Part shown: positions 44,106 through 53,060 of the stretch, one piece after another
How positions within the stretch are numbered: the stretch's first letter is position 1
How the letters are laid out: each line of letters opens with the position of its first letter
Assembly: GCF_000966265.1 (NCBI RefSeq)
Contig: NZ_LANF01000012.1
Location: 1-64,000, forward strand
Reading direction: 5' to 3'
Length of the DNA stretch: 64,000 nt
Source: Palaeococcus ferrophilus DSM 13482
Lineage (GTDB): Archaea > Methanobacteriota_B > Thermococci > Thermococcales > Thermococcaceae
The notes under the pieces: generated by a model
The model's input: the letters and a program-made list of their open reading frames with translations, nothing else
Told to the model about the DNA's origin: nothing
The model's database searches: none
Made by a program: the position numbers and the translations under genes

Positions 44106-45122
44106 ATGCGAAAACTCTTCGCTTTAATTTTTATAGTCTTGTTGTCATTGTGGCACCTCCCCTTAGTAAACTCCTTCCCGTATTGGTTTCATGAGGGAGC
44201 TTATGTTAAATATGCCCTTCTCTCACCGCAGGGAGAGGATAACGAGAAGACCAATATTTTTGAGGTTTATCCGCCTTTGATGCCCCCAGATGCTAGGGAG
44301 AAGGTGTTGGCAATTGAAGAAGTCAGCGAAGATGAACCGGTGTCTATTTTTGTTAGAGGGCACGTGTTCCTGACGTTTAGGGTCGTGTCCATAAAGAATG
44401 ACTCTGCCAAAATTAACATCACGCTGGAGCTTAACGATGCATGGGCGTATAACAGACACAGAATAGGCGTGCTAAAGCTCAGTAGGGTTCTGTTGCTTAA
44501 CCGGAGCGACATGATGTATTATGGTGAAAACGGAGCCGCACTTGGAAGACCCATCTTCTTTATGAATCCTTTAAGTCCGCCCCATCGGGATGAACTTTGG
44601 ATGAACGTCTCGCCGCTGGTTAAGTTTGGGATATCCACAAAAAACCTTGTGGTAAAAAACGTATCTTATTCCTGGATGGTGGATAAAACGCTTCACACGT
44701 ACTACCGCGATTTTGTTTCGCCGTACATTTATATTGAGAGCAACAGAGCACCCTTTTTCTGGAAACTTCCCGACGGATACATCTCTGGAAGCCTCCATAT
44801 TGGTGCTGTTTACGACTTTGATACCGGGATAATGCTAACCTCTGTGTTTACCAAAGCCTCCCCTGAACTCCTCTCATTGGGTATTGTGCTTGGGAGCGAC
44901 TATGATTACCGGGCAGGCGAAAAACTATCAAAACTTATTGATGAGGAGAAAACCGACAGGGAATGGTGGCAACCGGGATTTAATCTCTACGACACAAACA
45001 TTAAGTTCCCGGAGACTTCGTCAACAGCAACTCCAAACACGGGAATGAAGTACTTCTTCGCGGTTTCCCTCGTCTGCTTGCTCCTCACCATCATTCTCAC
45101 CTGGAGGTGGAGAAGAGGATGA
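44106..45122 (+). CDS. Membrane-anchored exoprotein, paralogue A
   Basis: 338 residues, unknown family. A signal peptide (about 1-22) precedes a mature start F-P-Y-W-F-H-E-G-A-Y-V-K-Y-A. A mostly beta extracellular body follows, with N-glycosylation sequons (N-I-T, N-V-S). A C-terminal membrane helix (about 313-332) ends in W-R-W-R-R-G. It is closely similar along its whole length to the next protein (shared D-M-x-Y-Y, F-x-N-P, G-F-N-L-Y-D-T-N, K-F-P). The coding DNA is AT-richer than the flanking genes. A GGGGGG run precedes the ATG, and the stop overlaps the next start. Confidence 0.8.
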   Translation: MRKLFALIFIVLLSLWHLPLVNSFPYWFHEGAYVKYALLSPQGEDNEKTNIFEVYPPLMPPDAREKVLAIEEVSEDEPVSIFVRGHVFLTFRVVSIKNDSAKINITLELNDAWAYNRHRIGVLKLSRVLLLNRSDMMYYGENGAALGRPIFFMNPLSPPHRDELWMNVSPLVKFGISTKNLVVKNVSYSWMVDKTLHTYYRDFVSPYIYIESNRAPFFWKLPDGYISGSLHIGAVYDFDTGIMLTSVFTKASPELLSLGIVLGSDYDYRAGEKLSKLIDEEKTDREWWQPGFNLYDTNIKFPETSSTATPNTGMKYFFAVSLVCLLLTIILTWRWRRG

Positions 45123-46153
45123 GAAAAACCGCCATCATAGTCCTCGCGGTAATAACGCTCCCAATAATAATACCTCCCGCCTACTCCCACCCATACTGGT
45201 TCAAAGAAGGAGCCTACATCAAATACGCAATGAAAATGCCCGACAATCCTGAGAAAAACGAGGTAAACATCTTCATGATCTGGCCAAGACTCCTTCCAAA
45301 GGGCGCTTACGAGCAGATTAAAGATGTTTATGAGGGAAATGGGAGCCTCTTCAAAATTGACAACCGCAGCATGATATCGCTCTTCGTTACGGGAGATTCG
45401 TATTTGAGTTTTGAGGTTTTCAACGTTACCAACAAGAGTGCTCTTGTGAGGGTTACTCTGGAGTTGAACAACGTGAGTGTGAGACCGGGGGCAACACTCC
45501 CCTGCCTGGTTCTTTCGAAGGTTCTCCGCTTAAATCTGACCGACATGATATATTACGAGGAGGATGGCACACCAATCGGGCCCCCAACTTTCTTCATAAA
45601 CCCCGCCGACCCGCCGAAAAAAGGGGATTATCTTCTCACACCAACTTTTCTGAAGAAATACGACCTCAAAGGGGACGATATTGTTATAACGAACGCCTCC
45701 TTCACGTGGATGGAGGGCAAAATCCTCCACGCGCACTACGGGGATTTTATCCCCCCCTATTTGTTTGTCGAGAGCAAGGGTGCGTATGTTATTGACGATC
45801 TAACGAGAGGTGGGGGTCATACTATAATAACAGAGCTGGTTTACGAACCGGATACTGGTGTTCTAATAACAACAATTTTTGCGGATATGACGTCAGAACT
45901 GACAAGTTTGGGGGTTATAGGAGCGATTGCCCTTGATAGAGCTAACTCACGGAAACTGTACGAGCTTATTGATAAAGGTAAGGACGACAAGGAGTGGTAC
46001 GGACAGGGGTTCAACCTCTATGATACTAACGTTAAGTTCCCGGATTACGGAACCAAACACTCCCCCTCAACTCCCCTGAAGTACTTCTTTGCCCTGGCAC
46101 TGCTCATCCTCATTATAGCCTTTGTCTGGAATGAAAGGAGGTGGAGGCGGTGA
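45119..46153 (+). CDS. Membrane-anchored exoprotein, paralogue B
   Basis: 344 residues, tandem paralogue of the preceding protein. The mature part starts H-P-Y-W-F-K-E-G-A-Y-I-K-Y-A and ends in a membrane helix plus R-R-W-R-R. The L-x-N-L-T-D-M-I-Y-Y-E-E-D-G-T segment and the G-F-N-L-Y-D-T-N-V-K-F-P tail match its sister. ATG 45119 overlaps the upstream stop (ATGA), with GGAGGTGG before it; a GTG at 45107 is possible. No enzyme motif was seen. Two copies kept side by side suggest a hetero-oligomer or two substrates. Confidence 0.8.
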   Translation: MRKTAIIVLAVITLPIIIPPAYSHPYWFKEGAYIKYAMKMPDNPEKNEVNIFMIWPRLLPKGAYEQIKDVYEGNGSLFKIDNRSMISLFVTGDSYLSFEVFNVTNKSALVRVTLELNNVSVRPGATLPCLVLSKVLRLNLTDMIYYEEDGTPIGPPTFFINPADPPKKGDYLLTPTFLKKYDLKGDDIVITNASFTWMEGKILHAHYGDFIPPYLFVESKGAYVIDDLTRGGGHTIITELVYEPDTGVLITTIFADMTSELTSLGVIGAIALDRANSRKLYELIDKGKDDKEWYGQGFNLYDTNVKFPDYGTKHSPSTPLKYFFALALLILIIAFVWNERRWRR

Positions 46154-47736
46154 GATGGAACGCGCTCTTACTGGCGGTTTTGGTAGCGGGTCTGCTAATC
46201 CCTCCCGTTTACTCTACCGGGGAAAACGGTGAGATGGGCTACCTCTTCGTTGAGGCGCCGGATGGACTGATAGCTGAGATACCGGGGATGGGTTTCTACC
46301 CCACCCCGGTGGGCCTGGCGCTTCCCCCCGGGAACTACACCGTCAGGATAACCGGAAACGTCACGGTGGTTGCTCAGGTTTCCGTGGTGGCCGGAACTTC
46401 TACAATCGTTCGCGTAGATCCCGACACGATCGGAGACGCCGTCTCGGGCGAGGGGATAGTCTCCATAAGGGCCACCTTCAACGAGAGCGCCAACTACAGC
46501 CAGGAAAAGCTGCATCCTCCCTTTGACCCCTTCGCATTTCCCGGTGAATGTGGGGGCAACTCTGGGTATATCAACATCTCAAAACCCTACCCCATGGGAC
46601 TCATTGTAAGGGGAAAAGGAGAGGTGTACATAACCCTCAATGGAACTTTCATGCACATGGGAGACGATGGCGATGGAAACCCCTGTATGTTTTACGTGGA
46701 GGTATTTCCCGGTGGGGACAGTAGAATGGAGAGCATCAGGAACGTCACCTACGTCGTCCCGTTGGCGCGGCTGGAGATAGACTCAACCCCGGAAAACCTG
46801 ACGATGTACCTCAACGGGGGCCACAACCGCTACATCTTCTACACCCCCATGGGCTTTTACGTCCCCGCGATTCCCCACGACGTCTACAACGCAACCGCCG
46901 TTGGTTTCTACGGAACGATACGGATTCCGGTCATCCATAAGCTCGACACCCACACCGTGGGGATAGCCGACTACCACCATCTCGTTGAGAGCGTCGTGAA
47001 GGTTGTCCCCAACGAGACGTATCACATCCACGTGAACATGGAGAAGGTCAAGTCCGGACTAATGGTGGAGAGGAAGATAGTGAAAACTGTCCCGCTTGAA
47101 ATTGAGTCGGAGCCCTCAAACGCATCGGTTATAGTCACGGACGGTGTTCTGAGGGTCTTTACCACCACTCCGGCTACCCTCTTCCTCCCGCCTGGGAACT
47201 ACACCGTCATAGCCTCCAGGGGCAATCTCTCCGCCAGGGAGTCCATAGTTCTGAGGGAGGGTTCCAGTGTCCTCCTGAAACTCATCCCCGCCAACGCGAC
47301 TCTCAGCCTCTCAGTGCATCCGGAGAACGCGACAGTACTACTGAACGGGGAGGAAGTTAAGATTGGAACTCTCACCATAAGTCCTGGGCGCTACAATCTC
47401 ACGGTGAGGGCAGCCGGCTACATCACAAAGAGCCTGGATATAATCCTGGCCCCAAATGAATCCAAGAGGGTCGAAGTGAGCATGGAGAGAAAGCCAGCTG
47501 TGGAGAATTCGGAAATCATTATCTCGCCACCATCAAGCGGAGAGAACGACATCACACAGGAGGAGAACACACAGGACAAACAAAACAATGTTCCCGGGAA
47601 CACTCAGATTTTTCCAACGCTCCCAGACAGCAGTGCCCCCCATCCGCCAAGGAAGGATAACAGCTCCTTATGGGTCAAATTAAGTGCCCTAATGGCAGTC
47701 ATTGTAGTGGTTTACCTCATACTCAAAAAGATGTAA
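46150..47736 (+). CDS. PEGA-repeat membrane-anchored exoprotein
   Basis: 528 residues. A signal peptide (about 1-22) is followed by at least four PEGA-like beta modules. These can be seen in P-T-P-V-G-L-A-L-P-P-G-N-Y-T-V, Y-T-P-M-G-F-Y-V-P, T-T-P-A-T-L-F-L-P-P-G-N-Y-T-V and L-T-I-S-P-G-R-Y-N-L-T-V. A low-complexity stalk (about 445-500) leads to a C-terminal membrane helix. PEGA modules are usually found in surface-layer or wall-binding proteins. The start is GTG 46150 in a GTGA overlap with the preceding stop, with GGAGGTGGAGG as ribosome site. Confidence 0.85.
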   Translation: MRWNALLLAVLVAGLLIPPVYSTGENGEMGYLFVEAPDGLIAEIPGMGFYPTPVGLALPPGNYTVRITGNVTVVAQVSVVAGTSTIVRVDPDTIGDAVSGEGIVSIRATFNESANYSQEKLHPPFDPFAFPGECGGNSGYINISKPYPMGLIVRGKGEVYITLNGTFMHMGDDGDGNPCMFYVEVFPGGDSRMESIRNVTYVVPLARLEIDSTPENLTMYLNGGHNRYIFYTPMGFYVPAIPHDVYNATAVGFYGTIRIPVIHKLDTHTVGIADYHHLVESVVKVVPNETYHIHVNMEKVKSGLMVERKIVKTVPLEIESEPSNASVIVTDGVLRVFTTTPATLFLPPGNYTVIASRGNLSARESIVLREGSSVLLKLIPANATLSLSVHPENATVLLNGEEVKIGTLTISPGRYNLTVRAAGYITKSLDIILAPNESKRVEVSMERKPAVENSEIIISPPSSGENDITQEENTQDKQNNVPGNTQIFPTLPDSSAPHPPRKDNSSLWVKLSALMAVIVVVYLILKKM

Positions 47737-47772
47737 AGAGTCGAGCTCAAGATGCCCAAAGGGGTGAGAACC

Positions 47773-48543
47773 ATGAAAACTCAGATGAAATGGGAGCTTG
47801 AGGACCCCTACAACCTCATAGTCTTCATGTTTGGTTTCGTTATGCTGGGCATCACTTTCTTTTCCGGCCTGACCAGCAACGACGTTACATTCATGGTAAG
47901 CGGGCCGGATGAGATTATAGTTTCAGAGGCGGCCAAGACCCTGGGCCTCACGCTTCCGAGGCTTGGAACCGAAGAGTACACAATATTCGCCCTTACCGGG
48001 GCCCTGCTGGTTTCTTTGATGATGAGATACGACAGGGACACGAGAGTCGCCAAAAGCGTCTATAGCCTGCCGGTCAGGAACTATTCCGTGGTGCTCTCAA
48101 AGGCATTATCTGCCATGGTGCTGCTCTTCCTCGCCTCTCTCCTTCCCGCGTTCCTGGCGTTCATCTACATTCACGGGGACGTTTCAAGCCTAATCGGGAA
48201 GACACTCTTCGACGAGGGCTTCCTGGCGGGTTACCTAATCTACTGGGCGATGATGGTGCTCTACGTGGTCTCGGTGTCGGCCCTTGTGGCAATGCTCTCC
48301 CCCAATACGTTCGCCTCCCTCCTGGGAAGCATCACCATCCTCTACGCCCCCCTCGTGCTCAAACTGAGGAGCCTCCCACCGGCGGTGATCGACGACGCGT
48401 TCTTCAAGGCCTACACAACCCAGTTTTACCCCGCGGATAGGGTAGCGGCGTTCATTGACGGCTCCTTCTATATGGGGATCCTCCTTCCAGCGGTGATGCT
48501 GGGGGCGGCCCTTATACTGAGCGAATGGAGGGATGTCTCATGA
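47773..48543 (+). CDS. ABC-2 type transporter permease
   Basis: 256 residues with six membrane helices in the ABC-2 pattern; A-K-S-V-Y-S-L-P-V-R-N-Y-S-V-V-L-S-K-A between helices 2 and 3 is typical. It should pair with the ATPase two genes downstream. ATG 47773 has GGGGTGAG before it; the ATG at 47752 is weaker. Its stop overlaps the next ATG (ATGA). Confidence 0.87.
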   Translation: MKTQMKWELEDPYNLIVFMFGFVMLGITFFSGLTSNDVTFMVSGPDEIIVSEAAKTLGLTLPRLGTEEYTIFALTGALLVSLMMRYDRDTRVAKSVYSLPVRNYSVVLSKALSAMVLLFLASLLPAFLAFIYIHGDVSSLIGKTLFDEGFLAGYLIYWAMMVLYVVSVSALVAMLSPNTFASLLGSITILYAPLVLKLRSLPPAVIDDAFFKAYTTQFYPADRVAAFIDGSFYMGILLPAVMLGAALILSEWRDVS

Positions 48544-48977
48544 GGCTTCTAAAGGCGGTGCTGCTGTCGATGGTCATTTTGACGCTCCTTGTGTTCCCCG
48601 TAGAGAAGAACGCACTGAGTCAGCCGATTTCCGAGGTTGTGCTTGTGGGACAGGGCATCATGGTGCCATCGTCCGGAATCGCCATGTTAAGTTCCAACGC
48701 CGATGAGGGGACCCAATACACCGTCAGGGTCTTCGATCCGGAGGATAGAAGGGCAATCCTTGAAAGAAACGTGACCGGAAGTTTCAGGGACAGGGTTAAG
48801 CTGGCCCACTCAGGGCCGTACTACTTCTCGGTCCAGACAATGACCCCAGTAACGATGGCGGTGAGGGTTATCAACAGGTACCCCTCAGTGACCACACTCA
48901 ACATTAGGTACGGTATAGGTGGGATAAGCGCCCTCCTTCTGTCGGTTATCCTGCTGCTGGAGGGGAGGAGAAGATGA
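48540..48977 (+). CDS. Small membrane protein of the ABC operon
   Basis: 145 residues: an N-terminal hydrophobic helix, a beta-rich domain of about 90 residues (V-V-L-V-G-Q-G-I and Y-T-V-R-V-F-D-P-E-D) and a C-terminal membrane helix. No family is recognised. It is coupled on both sides by ATGA overlaps to the permease and the ATPase, so it is probably a third subunit of that transporter, exposing a domain outside. Confidence 0.75.
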   Translation: MRLLKAVLLSMVILTLLVFPVEKNALSQPISEVVLVGQGIMVPSSGIAMLSSNADEGTQYTVRVFDPEDRRAILERNVTGSFRDRVKLAHSGPYYFSVQTMTPVTMAVRVINRYPSVTTLNIRYGIGGISALLLSVILLLEGRRR

Positions 48978-49636
48978 TAACTGCGAAGAACCTCACAAAG
49001 CGGTTCGGAAAGCTCGTGGCCCTGGACTCGGTGAACCTGGAGATCGATAAGGGGGTAACGCTGATACTCGGCCCCAACGGCGGCGGCAAGAGCACCTTCC
49101 TGAACCTCTGCGCCGGATTATACCGGCCAAGTGGGGGAGAGATCAAAGTTCTGGGTGAGAACCCATGGAGCAATGCCCGTCTGAGAAAGAAAATAGGTGT
49201 GTCCTTTGACCCTCCCGCGCTTCCCCGACACAGGAGCGGAGAGGAATGGCTTAAATACCTGGCAGAATTCAAGGGACTGGACGAGAGTGAAGTTACTGAG
49301 GCCGCAAAACTCTTCTCCACTAACGGCTATCTGGATAGAAAGATAGGCGAGTACTCCGCAGGAATGCTGAAAAGGATCAGCCTGGCCCAGGCGTTTCTAG
49401 GCAGTCCCGAACTCGTCCTTCTCGATGAGCCCCTTGCAAACCTCGATCTCAAGGGGATTAAGGAGGTGGCCGGAATTCTGAAGGAACTAGCGGAGAAGGG
49501 CACCAATATGGTGGTAATCTCCCACATATGGCGCCCCCTAGTTGAATTCGCGGACAGGGTGGTTGTCATTGCTGCAGGGAGAGTGGTGCTGGAAGGGACC
49601 CCCGACGAGGTGATCCCCAATATCGAGGAGATTTAA
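48974..49636 (+). CDS. ABC transporter ATP-binding protein
   Basis: 220 residues. Walker A is G-P-N-G-G-G-K-S-T (33-41), the signature is the variant Y-S-A-G-M-L-K-R, and Walker B is L-V-L-L-D-E-P followed by a D-loop L-A-N-L-D. The switch His is in V-I-S-H-I-W-R. It is the last gene of the seven-gene run and powers the ABC-2 permease. Single-NBD exporters of this type often handle peptides, lipids or drugs. Confidence 0.93.
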   Translation: MITAKNLTKRFGKLVALDSVNLEIDKGVTLILGPNGGGKSTFLNLCAGLYRPSGGEIKVLGENPWSNARLRKKIGVSFDPPALPRHRSGEEWLKYLAEFKGLDESEVTEAAKLFSTNGYLDRKIGEYSAGMLKRISLAQAFLGSPELVLLDEPLANLDLKGIKEVAGILKELAEKGTNMVVISHIWRPLVEFADRVVVIAAGRVVLEGTPDEVIPNIEEI

Positions 49637-49932
49637 CCCTTCCTCCATTCCTCCATGAGGAGGGGTATCGTCCTCCGCACCCTCTCCCTCTCATCTTTAT
49701 CAACCACGAGAAAAACCTCCTGAACTGAGCCCCCGCTTTTTGCCACCAGCTTTAGTCCAGTTTGCGTTTCCCTCGTCACCTTTATCTCGAAGCCCCGGGA
49801 GTCGCTCGCGTAAATTCTCCCGGGGATAACCTTCTTAACGCCTGGAATTTCCGCTATCTTTTCCAGCGGCTTCTCGAGCCCCTTCAGGAAATGGTGCTCC
49901 CTTTTCACTCCACGCTTGAAGTGCCTGGGCAT
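49633..49932 (-). CDS. DUF2103-like conserved protein
   Basis: 99 residues. It begins M-P-R-H-F-K-R-G-V-K-R-E-H-H-F and has I-P-G-V-K-K-V-I-P-G-R-I, then V-A-K-S-G-G-S-V-Q-E-V-F-L-V; the His/Arg-rich start fits the DUF2103 metal-binding type. The function is unknown. ATG 49932 follows GGTGGT. Its end overlaps the ABC ATPase gene tail to tail. Confidence 0.7.
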   Translation of the reverse strand: MPRHFKRGVKREHHFLKGLEKPLEKIAEIPGVKKVIPGRIYASDSRGFEIKVTRETQTGLKLVAKSGGSVQEVFLVVDKDERERVRRTIPLLMEEWRKG

Positions 49933-50018
49933 GGAAGGTGCTACCACCCGAATTTTTTAAGGGTTTGGGAACCAGAAGAGAGGCTCAAAACGAAGAAGAT
50001 AAAAAATTGGGGGGAGGT

Positions 50019-51614
50019 TCACTCCTCAACCACGTAGATGGGCACCTTTCCGTGCGGTATGCCGTACTTCTTGCCGTACCACTCGCTGAGGAAGTACCAC
50101 TCGCCCACGAGGAGGACAAGGCCTATCGGGAGGAGTATCACCCAGCTGTGGATTCCTGCCGCGAAGAGGAGGTACAGCACCAGTCCCGCGGCCGAGGCGG
50201 TGAACGCGTAGGGCACCTGGGTGCTGACGTGGTCAATGTGGTCTGAACCACTGAACATCGAGCTCATAATTGTTGTATCGCTGATCGGGGAGCAGTGGTC
50301 GCCGAATATACCGCCGGCGAAGACCGCACCGATGCTCGCGAAGACCTCGGGCCCAACGTTGCCGGTGACACCGTAGGCGAGGGGTATGGCTATCGGCATC
50401 ATGATGGAGAAGGTTCCCCAGCTGGTTCCCGTTGTGAAGGAGATGAACATCGCGACGAGGAACACTATGAGGGGCACCATTCCACCGGTTATTCCCGCGC
50501 TCTTGGCGAGGTCAACGACGTATGGTGCTGTTCCGACGGCATCGGCGGCGCTCTTGATGCTCCACGCGAGGACGAGGATGGTGTTTGCTATGATCATCTG
50601 CTTCATTCCCTGGACGATGGCGTTTTCCGCTTCCTCAACCGTCATGTGCCTTGTTCCAACGACGAGGGCAAACGCCAGGACAACCATCGTGAATGAACCC
50701 CAGAGAAGGGCCGTCGCCGGGTCTGAGTTGGAGAGAACTCCCATGATTCCGTCCGTCGCGTAGGTCTCACCGCCGCCTCCCGTGTACCACATCCCGTAGA
50801 GGGTCACGAAGACGAGCGCCAGTATTGGCCATATGAAGAAGTGAACGTTGCCGCCCTCTTTGGGCATTCCGAGGTCTATCTCGGTGGTCATCATGGGCTT
50901 GGCACCGTCGCGGAGAACTTTACCTTCGGTCCTTGCGCGGTACTCGGCGTGGAGCATCGGGCCGTAGTGCCTGTGGGTGTAGGCCACGATGAAGACGAGG
51001 ATGATGGCGAATATCGAGTAGAACCTGTAGGGGACGCTTGAGAGCCAGGCGGTGTAAGCACCGTAGTCAACGTTCAGACCCTTGAACGCGTCACCGATGA
51101 GGCCTATCTCGTAACCTATCCAGGTTGAGACGAGGGCAAGACCCGCAACTGGAGCTGCCGTTGAGTCGTCTATATAAGCCAGCATCTCCCTCGAAACGCG
51201 AGTCCTGTCGGTTATGGGCCTCATGGTGTTACCGACGATGATGGTGTTGGTGTAGTCGTCGAAGAACACCAGAACTCCGAGGAGCCAGCCCATTAGCGAG
51301 GCCGCCCTGCTCGTCCTGACGCGCTTTGTGAGGGCCCGGCCTATGGCCATGGCTCCGCCGGACTTGTAGATTAAGCCAACGCCAGCGCCGATGAGGAAGT
51401 CGAAGAGCAGTATCCTCGCGTTCCAGTCGTCGGTGGCGTTGCCAACTATCCACTCGAGGCTCTGGGTTGTTCCCGAAATCGGGTTCCAGCCCGCTGCCAT
51501 TACGCCACCAATCCAGACACCTGCGAACAGCGCCAGTATAACCCTCTTAGTCCAGATAGCCAGTATAATGGCCACCAGCGGCGGCAACAGGGACAACACA
51601 CCAAAGTCAGACAT
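50019..51614 (-). CDS. NhaC-family Na+/H+ antiporter
   Basis: A 531-residue membrane protein with about 11-13 helices. Family landmarks include F-D-D-Y-T-N-T-I-I-V-G, S-T-W-I-G-Y-E-I-G and G-T-S-W-G-T-F-S-I-M-M-P. It exchanges Na+ for H+ or an organic partner such as malate/lactate in some members. ATG 51614 has GGGGGTGG before it; a start at 51647 would add residues unlike the family. It is transcribed alone. Confidence 0.9.
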   Translation of the reverse strand: MSDFGVLSLLPPLVAIILAIWTKRVILALFAGVWIGGVMAAGWNPISGTTQSLEWIVGNATDDWNARILLFDFLIGAGVGLIYKSGGAMAIGRALTKRVRTSRAASLMGWLLGVLVFFDDYTNTIIVGNTMRPITDRTRVSREMLAYIDDSTAAPVAGLALVSTWIGYEIGLIGDAFKGLNVDYGAYTAWLSSVPYRFYSIFAIILVFIVAYTHRHYGPMLHAEYRARTEGKVLRDGAKPMMTTEIDLGMPKEGGNVHFFIWPILALVFVTLYGMWYTGGGGETYATDGIMGVLSNSDPATALLWGSFTMVVLAFALVVGTRHMTVEEAENAIVQGMKQMIIANTILVLAWSIKSAADAVGTAPYVVDLAKSAGITGGMVPLIVFLVAMFISFTTGTSWGTFSIMMPIAIPLAYGVTGNVGPEVFASIGAVFAGGIFGDHCSPISDTTIMSSMFSGSDHIDHVSTQVPYAFTASAAGLVLYLLFAAGIHSWVILLPIGLVLLVGEWYFLSEWYGKKYGIPHGKVPIYVVEE

Positions 51615-51951
51615 ATATCCACCCCCGTTTTTAACGTACACATTCATTTCCGCAGCCGCAACTATTTAGGGGATTTTATAACTTTTTCGTGAGAATTTCT
51701 GTCATTTGTTGGTCTTATTGAGGATATTGCGACAGATTGCCATACATATCGAAGGTGTTTCTGGGGCATAATGGCGTGTCGTAGACGTTTATGGTATTTG
51801 CGGCACTTTCAAGTTCATTAATGTGCACTACTACGATAAAAACCTTTCCCATAAAAGGGCCGGCGGAACGGAGTTTACATCGAAGTAAAACCAAATGAAG
51901 GGCATACAACGGCGAGAAGTATTCGGAGAGATGGAAAGAGATTCATCCAAA
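51615..51951. other. Gene-free stretch upstream of the NhaC gene
   Basis: It holds the NhaC promoter (AT-rich 51655-51690; TTTATAACTTTTTC region) and about 200 further bases with no supported gene, repeat or RNA fold. The uracil-DNA glycosylase gene ends at its right edge. Confidence 0.4.
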
Positions 51952-52527
51952 CTACAGGAGCCCCCTGAGCTTCTGGAAATCCTTTCTCAGTTCCTCCTTC
52001 ATGACCGGTCTATAGAGCGCAACCGCGGGATGGTAGCTTGGCATTATGACGACCTTTCCGAAGAGGGTGTATGCCTCGAAGGTTTTCCCGTGGCTCTTGC
52101 TTATGGGCTCGACCTCAAAGCCGAACTTCTTGAGGATGTAGGCCATGGAGTGCCTCCCCAGGGGCACTATGACCTTCGGCCTGATTATGTCTATCTGCCT
52201 GTCGAGGTAGGGGGAGCAGACCTTAATCTCCTCCTCCGTGGGGTCCCGGTTGTTGGGGGGCCTGCACTTGACGATGTTGGTGATGTAGACCTCCTCTCTG
52301 CTGAGATCGATGCCCTCCAAAAGCTCGTCGAGAATCCTCCCGGCCCTTCCGACGAAGGGAAGTCCCTTCTGGTCCTCCCAGTAGCCCGGTGCTTCCCCAA
52401 CGAACATTACTTTGGCGTCGTAGCTTCCCGCCCCGGGAACGGCGTTCGTCCTCAGCTCGCCGAGGGGGCACTTTCTGCAGTCCCTTACCTTTTCCTCGAG
52501 CTTCTTCATCAGTTCCTCTTTTCCCAC
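51952..52527 (-). CDS. udg: Family 4 uracil-DNA glycosylase (Fe-S type)
   Basis: A 191-residue thermophile UDG that removes uracil from DNA. The four Fe-S cysteines are C17, C20, C88 and C104. Motif A is G-E-A-P-G-Y (44-49) and the C-terminal motif is Y-H-P-A. Such enzymes counter cytosine deamination at high temperature. GTG 52527 has AGGAG upstream; ATG 52509 is an alternative start. It follows the 52532 gene by four bases, so it is in the same operon. Confidence 0.94.
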   Translation of the reverse strand: MGKEELMKKLEEKVRDCRKCPLGELRTNAVPGAGSYDAKVMFVGEAPGYWEDQKGLPFVGRAGRILDELLEGIDLSREEVYITNIVKCRPPNNRDPTEEEIKVCSPYLDRQIDIIRPKVIVPLGRHSMAYILKKFGFEVEPISKSHGKTFEAYTLFGKVVIMPSYHPAVALYRPVMKEELRKDFQKLRGLL

Positions 52528-52531
52528 GTTC

Positions 52532-52906
52532 TCAGCTCCTAGATTTCTTTTTCATGGAAAGGAGGGTTTGCTGGGAGAGGTAGGCCTTCAGCAGTTCCGC
52601 CCACGCCGTGAAGTACCCCTTCTCGTACTCGTCCCTGAACTCCTGGGAGGCCAGCCTCTCGAAGTGCTCCTTTAGCTCGGAAGCCTTCTCCCTCTCGAAC
52701 TCGTTTATGAGCTTGAATATCAGGGAATCCCCCTCGTTGTCCTTCAGGGCGCTCAGAAACCCCTCGATGGCCCTGTCGTAACCTTTTCCCCACTCGTCTT
52801 CCCCGACCATCTTCTCCAGCTTGTCGAGGTGGGCCTTGGCCTTGCTGAAGTCCCTCCTGAGAAGGGAGCGCACGAACATTTCTATCCTCATCTCTCTAGC
52901 CGGCAT
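52532..52906 (-). CDS. Small all-helical conserved protein
   Basis: 124 residues, strongly charged and helical (F-V-R-S-L-L-R-R-D-F-S-K-A-K-A-H-L-D-K-L). It probably forms TPR-like or other helical hairpins. No motif points to a function. GGTGGT is next to the ATG at 52906; ATG 52891 is an alternative. It is the gene upstream of udg and probably co-transcribed. Confidence 0.75.
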   Translation of the reverse strand: MPAREMRIEMFVRSLLRRDFSKAKAHLDKLEKMVGEDEWGKGYDRAIEGFLSALKDNEGDSLIFKLINEFEREKASELKEHFERLASQEFRDEYEKGYFTAWAELLKAYLSQQTLLSMKKKSRS

Positions 52907-53060
52907 TCTACCACCACTCCATCTGATACCCCCGTGTTTTTAACACTTTTTGAGTGTACTCAGTTGGCCCATGGCGGGCATACCTATGCAGTTAAATCTG
53001 CATATTTACGCAAAAGTTTTTATACCCGAACTTGTAAGTCTTCACATGGAGGTGGGAGGT

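Noticed and set aside
51895-52542. A 215-codon plus-strand open frame
   Set aside because: It is antisense to udg, whose four Fe-S cysteines and glycosylase motifs are intact.
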